A stretch of 64,000 nt of DNA, taken from positions 62,001 through 126,000 of the forward strand of contig NZ_JAHWXQ010000005.1 of NCBI RefSeq assembly GCF_019336435.1, given 5' to 3'. Of this stretch, positions 51,215 to 60,593 are shown piece after piece; the first letter of the stretch is position 1; every line of letters starts with the position of its first letter. The notes under the pieces were generated by a model. It worked only from the letters and a program-made list of their open reading frames with translations, did no database searches and was not told the DNA's origin. The stretch comes from Pontibacter populi. Lineage in GTDB: Bacteria; Bacteroidota; Bacteroidia; Cytophagales; Hymenobacteraceae. A program made the position numbers and the translations under genes.

Positions 51215-51961
51215 ATGGCAACAACCACGGTAGCCGTCATAAACCAGAAGGGCGGCACAGGTAAAACCACTACAACTATAAATTTAGGAAGCGCTTTAAG
51301 CAAGCTGGGTAAGCGTGTTCTTTTGCTTGACCTGGACCCGCAGGGTAATCTTTCTTACTCGTTAGCGGTTACAGAGCCCAAAGCCACCCTGGCCGATGCC
51401 TTTTTAGGGAACGCCACTTTGCAGGATGTATTGATTGAAAAGGATGGCTTGTGGATTGCACCGGGGTCCAACGAATTGGTTGATGTTGAAATTTCGCTGG
51501 TGTCGCAGCCGGAGCGCGAGAAGTTCCTGCAATCAATGCTCAAAGATCTGAAAGGCTTCGACTATATTCTTATAGATTGCCCCCCTTCTTTATCAGTATT
51601 AACACTAAATGCACTAACAGCTTCAACCGAAGTTCTAATACCCTTACAGATGGAAGTGCTGACCCTGCAGGGGCTTGATCAAATTTTAAATACGGTTGAA
51701 AAGGTAAAAAAAGCGTTCAATTCGAAACTTAAAATAAAAGGGATCGTAGTTGTGATGTTTGATATGCGCAGAAAGCTGAGCCAGGAAGTACTGGATTACC
51801 TGCAGCAGAATATAAAAGAGTATATTTTTAAACAGAACATACGTCTGAATGTTAAACTTGCGGAAGCACCTTCGTTTGGTAGAAGCATCATAGACTATGA
51901 CGCAACATCTAATGGTGCAAAAGATTACATGGCGCTTGCCGACGAATTTATATCCAGGTAA
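51215..51961 (+). CDS. ParA-like ATPase
   Basis: 248 residues of the MinD/ParA family, with the deviant Walker A KGGTGKTT at residues 12-19. VLLLDLDPQGNLSYSL, ILIDCPPSLSVLTLNAL (the A' motif) and LAEAPSFGRSIIDYD also match Soj. No ParB gene or parS-like site is adjacent. It lies directly before the cytoplasmic chemoreceptor gene. ParA homologues in this position (PpfA in Rhodobacter, ParC in Vibrio) position chemotaxis arrays, so that role is proposed here rather than chromosome partition. Confidence 0.88.
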   Translation: MATTTVAVINQKGGTGKTTTTINLGSALSKLGKRVLLLDLDPQGNLSYSLAVTEPKATLADAFLGNATLQDVLIEKDGLWIAPGSNELVDVEISLVSQPEREKFLQSMLKDLKGFDYILIDCPPSLSVLTLNALTASTEVLIPLQMEVLTLQGLDQILNTVEKVKKAFNSKLKIKGIVVVMFDMRRKLSQEVLDYLQQNIKEYIFKQNIRLNVKLAEAPSFGRSIIDYDATSNGAKDYMALADEFISR

Positions 51962-52107
51962 ACAAGTGTTACAACAGCATTTGAACAATCCGACTTATTT
52001 GATTAATTTGCATGTCGTACATTTTTCTACTTTAATAAGTGAGGGATGTATTAAAGGTATTTCCTGCCTTTTCAGTACAATTCAAAAAGCAATTCAACAA
52101 AACTTAT

Positions 52108-55100
52108 ATGGCCTTAGGTAAAAACTTGAAGTTGAGTAAAGACAAGCTCATCAGTGACGTAGAAGGCAGCACAGCAACTACACCGGCACCCAAAGCCGAT
52201 CGTAGTAGAAAAGCTTCTTCGACGGCAGTTGCAGACACACCCGACGCAACAGCAACACTGAATGCTGCAAAGGCAGAGAAACCTTCAGACCCTGATACAG
52301 CAGCTGCGCCGGCTAGAACAGCCAATGGCAAAGATGCCCGGATAACAGATGAAAGCCTGCTGCAGAACCCGGATTATATTAATGAACAACTAAATAAGGT
52401 ACTATACGCACTCGATGCCTTTAAAAAGGGCGATATCTCGGTGCGACTTACCAAACAGAACAACGACATTTTTGCCGAGATAGCAGAAGCCTACAACTCG
52501 ATGGTGGAAATGATCGGTGGTGTTGGTGGCGAGGTGTCACGTATCTCGAAAGTAGCCGGAGTAGAGGGTAACCTGAAAGCCCGTGCTTCTGCAGAGAACG
52601 CTTCCGGTTTCTGGAAGGACATGATCAACAACATCAACGGCCTTGTGGATTCGATTGCCGTACCGGTACTCGAAGTAGGCAAGGTACTTAAAAATATCTC
52701 ACGCGGTAACCTGGACGAAACATTCCAGATCCCGGTGTCAGGTGACTTTAAAGTGATGGCGGAAACAATTAACCGTACCATCGATAACCTGAACCTTTTT
52801 GCCGGTGAGGTAACCCGTGTGGCACTTGAAGTGGGTACGGAAGGTAAACTGGGTGGCCAGGCATCGGTACCGAACGTAGCGGGTGTATGGAAAGACCTGA
52901 CCGATAATGTAAATACCATGGCAGCCAACCTGACCCTTCAGGTACGAGATATTGCCAACGTATCTACAGCGGTTGCGAAAGGTGACCTTACCCAGAAAGT
53001 ATCGGTGGATGTACGCGGTGAAATTGCCCAGCTTAAGGACAACGTAAACCAGATGGTGGACTCGCTGAACATCTTCGCTGACGAGGTAACCCGTGTGGCA
53101 CGTGAAGTGGGTACAGAGGGTAAACTGGGCGGACAAGCCAAAGTACCTAATGTTGGTGGTGTTTGGAAAGAACTGACCGACAATGTAAATACCATGGCCT
53201 CGAACCTGACTTCTCAGGTACGTGACATTGCAAACGTATCTACCGCTGTTGGTAGAGGTGATCTGAAGCAGAAGATCACAGTAAACGTTCGCGGTGAGAT
53301 GGCCGATCTGAAAGAGAACATCAACCAGATGGTGGACTCGCTGAATATCTTCGCTGGTGAGGTAACCCGTGTTGCCCGCGAGGTAGGTACAGAAGGTAAA
53401 TTAGGTGGTCAGGCAAATGTGCCGAAAGTAGAAGGAACCTGGAAGGAACTTACTGAAAATGTAAACCTGATGGCCTCTAACTTAACACTGCAGGTACGCG
53501 ATATCGCTAACGTAGCAACCGCGGTTGCGAAGGGCGACTTAACGCAGAAAGTATCTGTGGATGTGAAAGGTGAACTGGGCGACCTGAAGGATATATTGAA
53601 TGAAATGGTGGACCGACTGAATGTGTTTGGCGCGGAAGTATCGCGTGTGGCACGTGAGGTAGGTACCGAAGGTATACTGGGTGGCCAGGCAAATGTACCG
53701 AACGTTGGTGGTGTTTGGAAAGACCTGACCGACAACGTAAACTACATGGCCAGCAACCTTACCAGCCAGGTGCGTGACATCGCAAATGTGGCGACCGCGG
53801 TAGCAAAAGGTGACCTGAGCCAGAAGATCACGGTAAATGTAAAAGGCGAACTTGCTGACCTGAAAGGTAACATGAACCAGATGGTGGACTCACTAAACAT
53901 CTTTGCTGACGAGGTAACCCGTGTGGCACGTGAAGTGGGTACAGAGGGTAAACTGGGCGGACAAGCTATAGTTCCGAATGTGGCTGGTGTTTGGAAAGAC
54001 CTGACAGACCATGTGAACTCCATGGCAGCCAACCTGACCCTGCAGGTGCGTGACATTGCAAACGTATCTACAGCAGTTGCGAAAGGTGACCTTACCCAGA
54101 AAATTACAGTGGATGTAAAAGGAGAGATGCTCTTGCTAAAAGAGAACATCAACCAGATGGTAGACTCCCTGAACATATTTGCCGGTGAGGTAACTCGTGT
54201 AGCGCTTGAAGTGGGTACTGAAGGTAAACTGGGCGGTCAGGCAGTAGTGCCGAACGTAGGTGGTACCTGGAAGGAGCTTACCGATAACGTAAACACAATG
54301 GCATCGAACCTTACAACACAGGTACGTGGCATTGTAAAAGTAGTAACAGCGGTATCGAAAGGTGACCTTACTCAGAAACTAAGCCTGGAAGCACGTGGTG
54401 AAGTAGCAGAACTTGCTGAAACGATCAACACCATGGTGATTGACCTGAACAGACTGGCTGGTGAGGTATCTCGTGTGGCCAGAGTTGCGGGTGTGGAAGG
54501 TAAACTTACAGAGCGTGCTACACTAAAAGGTGTAGGCGGTAGCTGGAAAGAACTGGTAGATACCCTTAACGATCTGTTAGAATCTATCGTTACGCCGGTA
54601 CTGGAAGTATCCCGTGTAGTACGTGCAATCTCTGAGGGTGATCTTACCCAGAAAGCTGAGATTCAAACTGCCGGTGATATCCTGGATATGGCAAATGCAC
54701 TGAACCTTGCAGTAGATAACCTGAATGCGCTACTTGGAGAAATCAATGATTCTTCCCTTGTAGTAGGTACTTCTTCTGAAGAAATGGCTATCAAAGGGCT
54801 GGATATGAACAAGGTTACACTAGATGTGGCTTTGGCAATGCAGCAGATGGCGGAAGGTGCTCAGAACCAGGCGTTAAAAACAGACCAGGCCTTTAAACTG
54901 ATCGAAGAGATCATGAAAGGTACCAAAGAGACTGCTAACCGTGCTGAAGTAGTGAACAAGACAGCATTACTTGGTGAGGAAAGCTCTCAGATCGGTTTGA
55001 AAACAGTAGCGGAAGTGGTAAAGAACATGGAAGAGATCTCCAGCTCTGCGGCACTAACTGCTAAAACAATTGAAGTATTGAGCACTCGCTCTCAGGAAAT

Positions 55101-55788
55101 ATCGAAGTCACTTGGTGTAATCACCGACATTGCCGCTCAGACTAACTTGCTTGCACTTAACGCTGCCATTGAGGCGGCCAGAGCTGGTGAAGCAGGCCGT
55201 GGTTTTGCGGTGGTAGCTGAAGAGATCAGAAAACTGGCCGAAGGTTCGCGTAAATCTGCAAGTGAGATTGCTACACTGGTAGAGGACGTGAAGAAAGATA
55301 CAGCCTCAGCAGCAACTGCGATCTCGACCATGGAAGGCCGCGTATTGAAAGGAAAGAATGCAACGTTCGAAGCATCAAGCGCCTTTAAGAACATTGCAGC
55401 ATCCAGTGGTGAAACGCTTCGTACAGCACAGGATATCTTAACAGCAACTGAAGTTCAGAAGTCATCGATCGGAGACGTTGTGAAGTATGTGGAGGAAGTG
55501 GTTGCCATTGCGGAGCAGACAGCATCTGGTACGCAGCAGGTAGCGAGCACAGCCAAGCAGCTTTCAACTTCGATGCAGGAACTGACTTCATCTTCTCAGA
55601 ACCTGAACGACATTGCGGCTGACCTGCAGATCAGTATCTCTGCCTTCAAACTTATTGATGGTAACATCATCTTTAACCATAGCAAGCCATCTCGTTTAGC
55701 TTCTATACCTGTAGGTAACGGTTCTATGAAACGTACACCGGCCAGAACACAGGCAACAGGCAGAAGCAACAGAATGAGCAACAACTAA
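52108..55788 (+). CDS. Cytoplasmic poly-HAMP methyl-accepting chemotaxis protein
   Basis: 1226 residues with no transmembrane helix. The start at 52108 ([14 protein letters not shown]) is preferred over the upstream frame start. Residues ~1-110 are basic then Ala/Pro/Ser-rich and probably disordered. Residues ~142-877 are eight 92-residue units of HAMP type; each has the form [19 protein letters not shown]...[27 protein letters not shown]. The C-terminal ~350 residues are the signalling domain with the hairpin tip [43 protein letters not shown]. It should stack in a cytoplasmic array with the CheA and CheW encoded next. Confidence 0.93.
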   Translation: MALGKNLKLSKDKLISDVEGSTATTPAPKADRSRKASSTAVADTPDATATLNAAKAEKPSDPDTAAAPARTANGKDARITDESLLQNPDYINEQLNKVLYALDAFKKGDISVRLTKQNNDIFAEIAEAYNSMVEMIGGVGGEVSRISKVAGVEGNLKARASAENASGFWKDMINNINGLVDSIAVPVLEVGKVLKNISRGNLDETFQIPVSGDFKVMAETINRTIDNLNLFAGEVTRVALEVGTEGKLGGQASVPNVAGVWKDLTDNVNTMAANLTLQVRDIANVSTAVAKGDLTQKVSVDVRGEIAQLKDNVNQMVDSLNIFADEVTRVAREVGTEGKLGGQAKVPNVGGVWKELTDNVNTMASNLTSQVRDIANVSTAVGRGDLKQKITVNVRGEMADLKENINQMVDSLNIFAGEVTRVAREVGTEGKLGGQANVPKVEGTWKELTENVNLMASNLTLQVRDIANVATAVAKGDLTQKVSVDVKGELGDLKDILNEMVDRLNVFGAEVSRVAREVGTEGILGGQANVPNVGGVWKDLTDNVNYMASNLTSQVRDIANVATAVAKGDLSQKITVNVKGELADLKGNMNQMVDSLNIFADEVTRVAREVGTEGKLGGQAIVPNVAGVWKDLTDHVNSMAANLTLQVRDIANVSTAVAKGDLTQKITVDVKGEMLLLKENINQMVDSLNIFAGEVTRVALEVGTEGKLGGQAVVPNVGGTWKELTDNVNTMASNLTTQVRGIVKVVTAVSKGDLTQKLSLEARGEVAELAETINTMVIDLNRLAGEVSRVARVAGVEGKLTERATLKGVGGSWKELVDTLNDLLESIVTPVLEVSRVVRAISEGDLTQKAEIQTAGDILDMANALNLAVDNLNALLGEINDSSLVVGTSSEEMAIKGLDMNKVTLDVALAMQQMAEGAQNQALKTDQAFKLIEEIMKGTKETANRAEVVNKTALLGEESSQIGLKTVAEVVKNMEEISSSAALTAKTIEVLSTRSQEISKSLGVITDIAAQTNLLALNAAIEAARAGEAGRGFAVVAEEIRKLAEGSRKSASEIATLVEDVKKDTASAATAISTMEGRVLKGKNATFEASSAFKNIAASSGETLRTAQDILTATEVQKSSIGDVVKYVEEVVAIAEQTASGTQQVASTAKQLSTSMQELTSSSQNLNDIAADLQISISAFKLIDGNIIFNHSKPSRLASIPVGNGSMKRTPARTQATGRSNRMSNN
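52531..54738 (+). repeat. Eight tandem 276-bp units inside the receptor gene
   Basis: Each unit begins at GAG/GAA: 52531, 52807, 53083, 53359, 53635, 53911, 54187, 54463. The spacing is exactly 276 bp each time, with no indel. The middle six units ([10 protein letters not shown] or [10 protein letters not shown]) are the most alike and the first and last are divergent. Confidence 0.9.
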
Positions 55789-55794
55789 TAAATT

Positions 55795-56361
55795 ATGCCG
55801 ACTAAGAAAGGTAGAACCCCGGAAACGTCTGAAGCGCCTGAGGAGGTATCAGCTGTTTCCGGAAACGGTAAAGAGGAGTCAGCAAAAGTTAAAACGAACG
55901 AGCCGCTGCTGCACCTGATTGTTTTTAAACTTGGAGCTGAGTTCTATGGGATAAAAATTGAGCAGGTAAAAGAGGTAACTGTAACGCCAACTATAACCCG
56001 TATGCCACGCACACCCGACTTTGTGAAAGGTGTTGCCAACATCCGTGGAGATATTATAGCTATTATGGACCTCGAAGAGCGCTTCGGTATTCGGCCGGAT
56101 ACATCAACTTCTACAAACAATTCTTCTTATACACTGGTTATCGAGGCTAGAGAATATAGCATTGGGGTAGTAGTAAAAGAAGTACCGCAGTCGCTGAATC
56201 TTACCGTTTCTAAAATGGATAAAACACCGTCCTTTTTACAGGACATCGCTGTACAGGAAAACTATATTGAGGGTATAGCAAAAGTAGATAACCGGCTGAT
56301 CATAGTGCTGGATATGTACAAAATACTATCCGGAGATGAGATAAAGCAGTTATCAAACTAA
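55795..56361 (+). CDS. cheW: CheW chemotaxis coupling protein
   Basis: 188 residues. After about 35 disordered residues a CheW domain starts: LLHLIVFKLGAEFYGIKIEQVKEVT. ITRMPRTPDFVKGVANIRGDIIAIMDLEERFG contains the receptor/CheA binding signature. LIIVLDMYKIL ends the fold. It lies six bases after the receptor gene and links receptors to CheA. Confidence 0.93.
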   Translation: MPTKKGRTPETSEAPEEVSAVSGNGKEESAKVKTNEPLLHLIVFKLGAEFYGIKIEQVKEVTVTPTITRMPRTPDFVKGVANIRGDIIAIMDLEERFGIRPDTSTSTNNSSYTLVIEAREYSIGVVVKEVPQSLNLTVSKMDKTPSFLQDIAVQENYIEGIAKVDNRLIIVLDMYKILSGDEIKQLSN

Positions 56362-56389
56362 GAACTACTAAGAAGCAACTTCACAGATT

Positions 56390-56755
56390 ATGAAAAGAAT
56401 ACTGATTGTAGATGATTCTTTCTACATGCGCACCATGTTAAAGAACATGCTGACTGACGCCGGCTACGAGATAGTAGGCGAAGCTCCTAACGGGCAAACA
56501 GCGCTGGAACTATCCAGGGAAACAAAGCCGGACCTTATTACACTTGACGTGATCCTGCCGGATAATACCGGGCTGGACGTACTGAAAGGTATTAAAGCAG
56601 AGCAGCCTGACATGAAAGTTATCATTGTGAGTGCTGTAGGCCAGGAAGTAATTGTGAACGAGGCGCTGGAGTATGGTGCTTTATCATACATCGTGAAGCC
56701 ATTCTCTGAGGAGAAAGTACTGGAAGTAGTAAGCCAGGCATTGAAGGAAGAATAA
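56390..56755 (+). CDS. cheY: CheY-like response regulator
   Basis: A single receiver domain of 121 residues. D8 and D9 form the acidic pocket, D53 (TLDVILP) is the phospho-acceptor, and S81 and K103 (SYIVKPF) complete the site. The alpha4-beta5-alpha5 face resembles that of CheY. It is a stand-alone receiver without an output domain, probably the phosphorylation target of CheA in the same cluster. Confidence 0.93.
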   Translation: MKRILIVDDSFYMRTMLKNMLTDAGYEIVGEAPNGQTALELSRETKPDLITLDVILPDNTGLDVLKGIKAEQPDMKVIIVSAVGQEVIVNEALEYGALSYIVKPFSEEKVLEVVSQALKEE

Positions 56756-56793
56756 GTAGAGTTTCTTTATTCTGAATTAGTACCCATTTTTAT

Positions 56794-57906
56794 ATGCTTA
56801 AGCCTGCAAAGGGGATCAAGGTTTTGATTGCAGACCAATCAAGTCATACTCGGCTGGTGTTGGAATCAATTCTGAGTGAAGAGGAGGAGATTTGTGTGTC
56901 AGGGCTTGCTGCTGACGGCGATGAACTGCTGAAGTGTCTTAAAAAACAGGAACCACATGTGATTCTTGTTAATTACGATCTGCCTAAGAACAACCGGCTA
57001 TTCACCTTTAAGCGCATTTTCAGTGAAGCGCCCACACCCATCATTCTGATGGTGAAACGTGAGCAACTGACGCTTGAACTGATACAGGAAACGACAGCGC
57101 TTGGCGTTTTTGCGATTGTATTGAAGCCGGAACATAAAAAGTATCCGGATTTCAGGACAATAGCTCCGGAGCTGATACATAAGGTAAAAGCAGTAAAAGA
57201 TACTATAAACTGGGATGTGCAGCAGATGCTGGACCACCTGACACAGCAGGTTGAAACCGAAAAGGCGAAACCGCGCGTGGTAAAACCTTTGGTGGAAAAG
57301 ATTATAGTTATCGGGGCATCTACCGGCGGTACGCAGGCCATAGAGCATATTGTGAAAGAATTGTCCGATGATCTGCTTGCAACTATACTGGTTGCTGTGC
57401 ATTTGCCGGCAGGTTTTACAAAGTCGCTTACAGAACGCCTGCAGGGGCATACCAAACTTACGGTAACTGAAGGCAGGCAGGGAATGCTTTTAAAACCAAA
57501 TAAAGTTATTGTTGCGCCAGGCGGGCGCAATATGGTCATTCAGCCGATTATCGGGAATACGAAGAACTATAAAATTAGCTTTACAGATGAGCTAGCAAAT
57601 TCGTACGATCGGCCTTCTGTAGACCTGCTGATGCAATCGGTAGCGAACAGCAACATACAACAGGTGCTTGGTATCATTTTAACCGGAATGGGGAAAGATG
57701 GAACTATAGGCGCCACAACTATACATAAAAGGGGCGGTATGGTTGTAGCCCAGGACGAAGCTTCTTCCGCTATATTCGGAATGGCCAAGTCAGTAATTGA
57801 CAGCGGTATATCGCACCATGTGCTGCCTTTGTCTGAAATACCACATTTCATTAACAGTTATGTGGCCGGTATAAACACCGTTGGCGTAGCCGACGACACT
57901 TTATGA
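56794..57906 (+). CDS. cheB: CheB methylesterase with degenerate receiver
   Basis: 370 residues. Residues 1-125 are a receiver-type domain, but the phospho-acceptor position holds Asn60 (VILVNYDLP instead of D) and the acidic pair is D14-Q15, so it cannot be phosphorylated in the standard way. Residues ~170-355 are the methylesterase: GASTGGTQAI with the catalytic Ser, VAVHLPAGFT with His, and ILTGMGKDG with Asp. It removes methyl groups from receptor glutamates. It overlaps cheA by ATGA. Confidence 0.9.
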   Translation: MLKPAKGIKVLIADQSSHTRLVLESILSEEEEICVSGLAADGDELLKCLKKQEPHVILVNYDLPKNNRLFTFKRIFSEAPTPIILMVKREQLTLELIQETTALGVFAIVLKPEHKKYPDFRTIAPELIHKVKAVKDTINWDVQQMLDHLTQQVETEKAKPRVVKPLVEKIIVIGASTGGTQAIEHIVKELSDDLLATILVAVHLPAGFTKSLTERLQGHTKLTVTEGRQGMLLKPNKVIVAPGGRNMVIQPIIGNTKNYKISFTDELANSYDRPSVDLLMQSVANSNIQQVLGIILTGMGKDGTIGATTIHKRGGMVVAQDEASSAIFGMAKSVIDSGISHHVLPLSEIPHFINSYVAGINTVGVADDTL

Positions 57907-59564
57907 AATCGAGAGAACAGGAATATAAGGAAATATTTATTGCAGAAGCGCTGGAGTATTTTGATGCTCTGAACAGGCATATCAGCGATCTGGAAAAACG
58001 ACCGCAGGACGATCAGATCCTGGCGGAGATATTCCGTTTTCTGCATAACCTGAAAGCGAATGCCAAGGCGATCGGGTACCTGAAGATCTCAGATGTATCG
58101 CATAAGCTTGAAACGGCGTTCAGTCTTATCCGGAACAAAGAGCTAAGCTTTAGCGATGAAGTTGTAACTGTTCTTTTTGAAGGAATAGACTTACTGGGCG
58201 AACTGATTCATAACATTGATAATGAAAGTTATGGAGAACCTGACCCTGTCCTGCTTCGAAATCTTGATATTATAGTTGATAATTTATCAGATAGCACAAT
58301 AGAGCTGGCTAAAGTTCAGCGCTATAATACTTCTAAAAATCTTTCGCTGTCTGAGCTGGTTTATATCCAGATCAAAAAGCTGGACCATTTGCTAAACCTT
58401 GTCGGTGAGCTTGTTATAGACCGCGATCGTATCGTGTCGATAAGCCGTGAGCTTGGAAATGATGAGCTGAAGAGCGTAAGCTCGCACCTGAACCGCATAA
58501 CCGAAGACCTGCAGTATAGTATTATGGATGCGCGCCTGGTAAGTATCGGTTCGCTCTTTAATAAATTTCCCCGTATAGTACGCGATATCGCAACTGCTGA
58601 AAAGAAGAGTGTTGATCTTACCATGTCAGGTCATGATATACAGATTGACAGAAACATTCTTCAGATCATTACAGACTCGTTGCTGCACCTGGTGCGCAAT
58701 GCCATTACCCATGGTATTGAGAAACCGGAAAACCGCCTTAAGAAAAATAAGTCGCAGAATGGCAACTTATCGCTGATTGCCCGTAATGACCGTGAAAACG
58801 TGCTGATACAGCTATCTGACGATGGAAAAGGCATTGACCTGAACCAAGTGCGTAAAGCTATAGTTGAGCGGCAGTTGCTGCCTGCCGGCGCAGTTGAGCA
58901 CCTTTCCGATACTGAAGCACTGTCTTACCTTTTCGAGCCTGGTTTTTCACTGGCAAAAGAGGTAACAGAGTTCTCGGGTCGTGGCGTTGGTCTGGATGTC
59001 GTAAAGAATGCAGTAGATTCTATCGGTGGCAGGATCAGAATTGAATCGGAGAAGGGGAAAGGCACTTCTTTCATTTTGCAACTGCCAACATCTATTGCCG
59101 TAAAAGGTGCCTTGCTATTTGAAGTGGATGAGATATTTTATGCCATTCCACTGATACATACCGAACAGGTAGTGGCACTGGACACGGATGATTTGCATGA
59201 GGTAGGAGGCGTTATGGTTGCTGATATTTTCGGTGAAACGATAACGGTTGTTTACCTTCATGAACTCCTGAATGTAAAAGAACAGGAAATTAACCTTGGT
59301 GATAAGACCAGGCTGAAGGGTCTGGTACAGAATATTATAATCGTATCTTACAACAACAGAAAACTGGGATTAATTGTAGACAAACTATACAGGCAACAGG
59401 ATATTGTGGTGAAGCCGCTGAGCAAACCACTGGATGCTGTCGATCTGTACGGTGGTGTGACATTACTCGGTTCTGGAAAAGTTTGCCTGGTGTTGGATGT
59501 ACCGGCGGTAACGCGCTATTTCATCAGCAGAAGACAAGTACTGGCAGGCGAGCAAACCAATTAG
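57903..59564 (+). CDS. cheA: CheA histidine kinase
   Basis: 553 residues, shorter than E. coli CheA. An HPt domain at 1-105 has H48 in FLHNLKANAKAIGY, where the usual K-G is K-A. The dimerisation domain starts around 160 (LDHLLNLVGELVI). The HATPase has LLHLVRNAITHGIE, SDDGKGID and GRGVGLDVVKN. The CheW-like regulatory domain is at 430-553. No P2 CheY-docking domain is visible between HPt and the dimer helix, which accounts for the short length. Confidence 0.92.
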   Translation: MKSREQEYKEIFIAEALEYFDALNRHISDLEKRPQDDQILAEIFRFLHNLKANAKAIGYLKISDVSHKLETAFSLIRNKELSFSDEVVTVLFEGIDLLGELIHNIDNESYGEPDPVLLRNLDIIVDNLSDSTIELAKVQRYNTSKNLSLSELVYIQIKKLDHLLNLVGELVIDRDRIVSISRELGNDELKSVSSHLNRITEDLQYSIMDARLVSIGSLFNKFPRIVRDIATAEKKSVDLTMSGHDIQIDRNILQIITDSLLHLVRNAITHGIEKPENRLKKNKSQNGNLSLIARNDRENVLIQLSDDGKGIDLNQVRKAIVERQLLPAGAVEHLSDTEALSYLFEPGFSLAKEVTEFSGRGVGLDVVKNAVDSIGGRIRIESEKGKGTSFILQLPTSIAVKGALLFEVDEIFYAIPLIHTEQVVALDTDDLHEVGGVMVADIFGETITVVYLHELLNVKEQEINLGDKTRLKGLVQNIIIVSYNNRKLGLIVDKLYRQQDIVVKPLSKPLDAVDLYGGVTLLGSGKVCLVLDVPAVTRYFISRRQVLAGEQTN

Positions 59565-59568
59565 TAGT

Positions 59569-60213
59569 ATGACGAACATAACAGAACCTCACGTAACAGA
59601 GCTGGAGCGAGATATAATTAAGGAAATCCTTAATATAGGGCTGGCACGTGCAGCAGATTCTTTTGCTGCCATCGCTAAAGACAAGGTGTTACTTAAAGTG
59701 CCTGATATCCAGTTGATAGAGGTAAAAGATCTTCTTAACCTGGTGTCCAGGTATGAGAGCACGCATTTTATTATTCAGTCTGATATTAAAGGCGACTTTA
59801 ACGGCGCAACGCTGATGCTGTTCTCTGATGATCATATTAAGCGTTTATCAGAGGTTTGCCTTAGCATGGTCGAGATTCAGAAGAATGAAGTGAACGCCAT
59901 GCAGGAGTCGCTACTGCTGGAAATAAGTAACATCATTACCGGAGCGCTGGTAACTCAGCTAGCCAATATTCTGAAGTCTAACATCTATGGTTCTCCGCCA
60001 AAAGCACCAAAGAGCCATATAGCCGATTCGTTAAAAGATATACTGGTACAGCACCCTTTGTTTCAACCATTGGTCTTTACTGTAATTACGAAGTTTACGC
60101 ATAACTTTAAAAGCGTAGAGTTACCGCTGTTGTTGTTCTTCGATACAGGCACATTCCTGAAAATACTGGAAATCATCCGTACATTTGATATGGACAGTAA
60201 AACACAACTATAA
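59569..60213 (+). CDS. cheC: CheC-like CheY-phosphatase
   Basis: 214 residues of the CheC/CheX/FliY family. The two phosphatase helices are visible: DIIKEILNIGLARAA at residues ~15-29 and LLLEISNIITGALVTQLA at ~119-136, each with the Glu-x2-Asn pair that dephosphorylates CheY-P. It lies five bases after cheA. No CheD, its usual partner, is seen in the window. Confidence 0.88.
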   Translation: MTNITEPHVTELERDIIKEILNIGLARAADSFAAIAKDKVLLKVPDIQLIEVKDLLNLVSRYESTHFIIQSDIKGDFNGATLMLFSDDHIKRLSEVCLSMVEIQKNEVNAMQESLLLEISNIITGALVTQLANILKSNIYGSPPKAPKSHIADSLKDILVQHPLFQPLVFTVITKFTHNFKSVELPLLLFFDTGTFLKILEIIRTFDMDSKTQL

Positions 60214-60593
60214 CCTGAATTTATATACCAGATTACTACAGGACACTTTTCACACGTACATTTTAAAAAGCTTTAAACCATCTATTGCTATAGTTGCGCG
60301 AACTATAGGTGTATAGTTGGGCTATAGTTTGGTTGCCGGTGCCCTCTGAAACTCCTCCCTTGAGTACGGTTCTGGCAGTTCGTACAGAGTAGTTTACCTC
60401 TCCATAGGCCTTGTCTTGCTCAAACTATAAACCGGGCGGCCACCTCCATTAATTTTATTTGCTGCTATTACTAGTGATAACTTATTGTATGCCAGCGATG
60501 TATACGATATGCTATTTGCTGTACTTTTGATTATAGCCATAGTTTTCGTTTTTTTGCCGGTTCAATACTTTTTACAACTCTTACACGCAATTA
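60214..60593. other. 380-base leader/spacer before speDE
   Basis: No gene is seen. A perfect CTATAGTT/AACTATAG hairpin lies at 60288-60308 with loop GCGCG. A G/C-rich part (60331-60421) can pair in places (GTACG at 60364-60368 with CGTAC at 60381-60385). The rest is AT-rich up to a TACTTTTG box at 60522. A regulatory RNA is possible but not shown. Confidence 0.4.
60522..60529 (+). promoter_or_regulatory. -7 box of speDE
   Basis: TACTTTTG, 65 bases before the ATG at 60594; -33 box not clear. Confidence 0.4.

Noticed and set aside
51215-51961. Chromosome-partition locus (parAB/parS)
   Set aside because: No parB gene and no parS-like 16-mer was seen near the ParA-like gene; its neighbours are chemotaxis genes.
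52491-54176. Long minus-strand open frames inside the receptor gene
   Set aside because: They are shadow frames created by the repeated, high-constraint plus-strand coding sequence. They repeat in step with the 276-bp unit and have no start context or family resemblance.
52531-54738. CRISPR-like or satellite array from the periodic repeats
   Set aside because: The units are in-frame coding repeats (276 bp, HAMP domains) with no spacers.
60331-60421. Possible group II intron domain V (a GTACGGTTC stretch)
   Set aside because: The matching 5' strand (GAGCCGT-like) is missing at the right distance, no GAAA-type loop is present and no reverse transcriptase gene is nearby.
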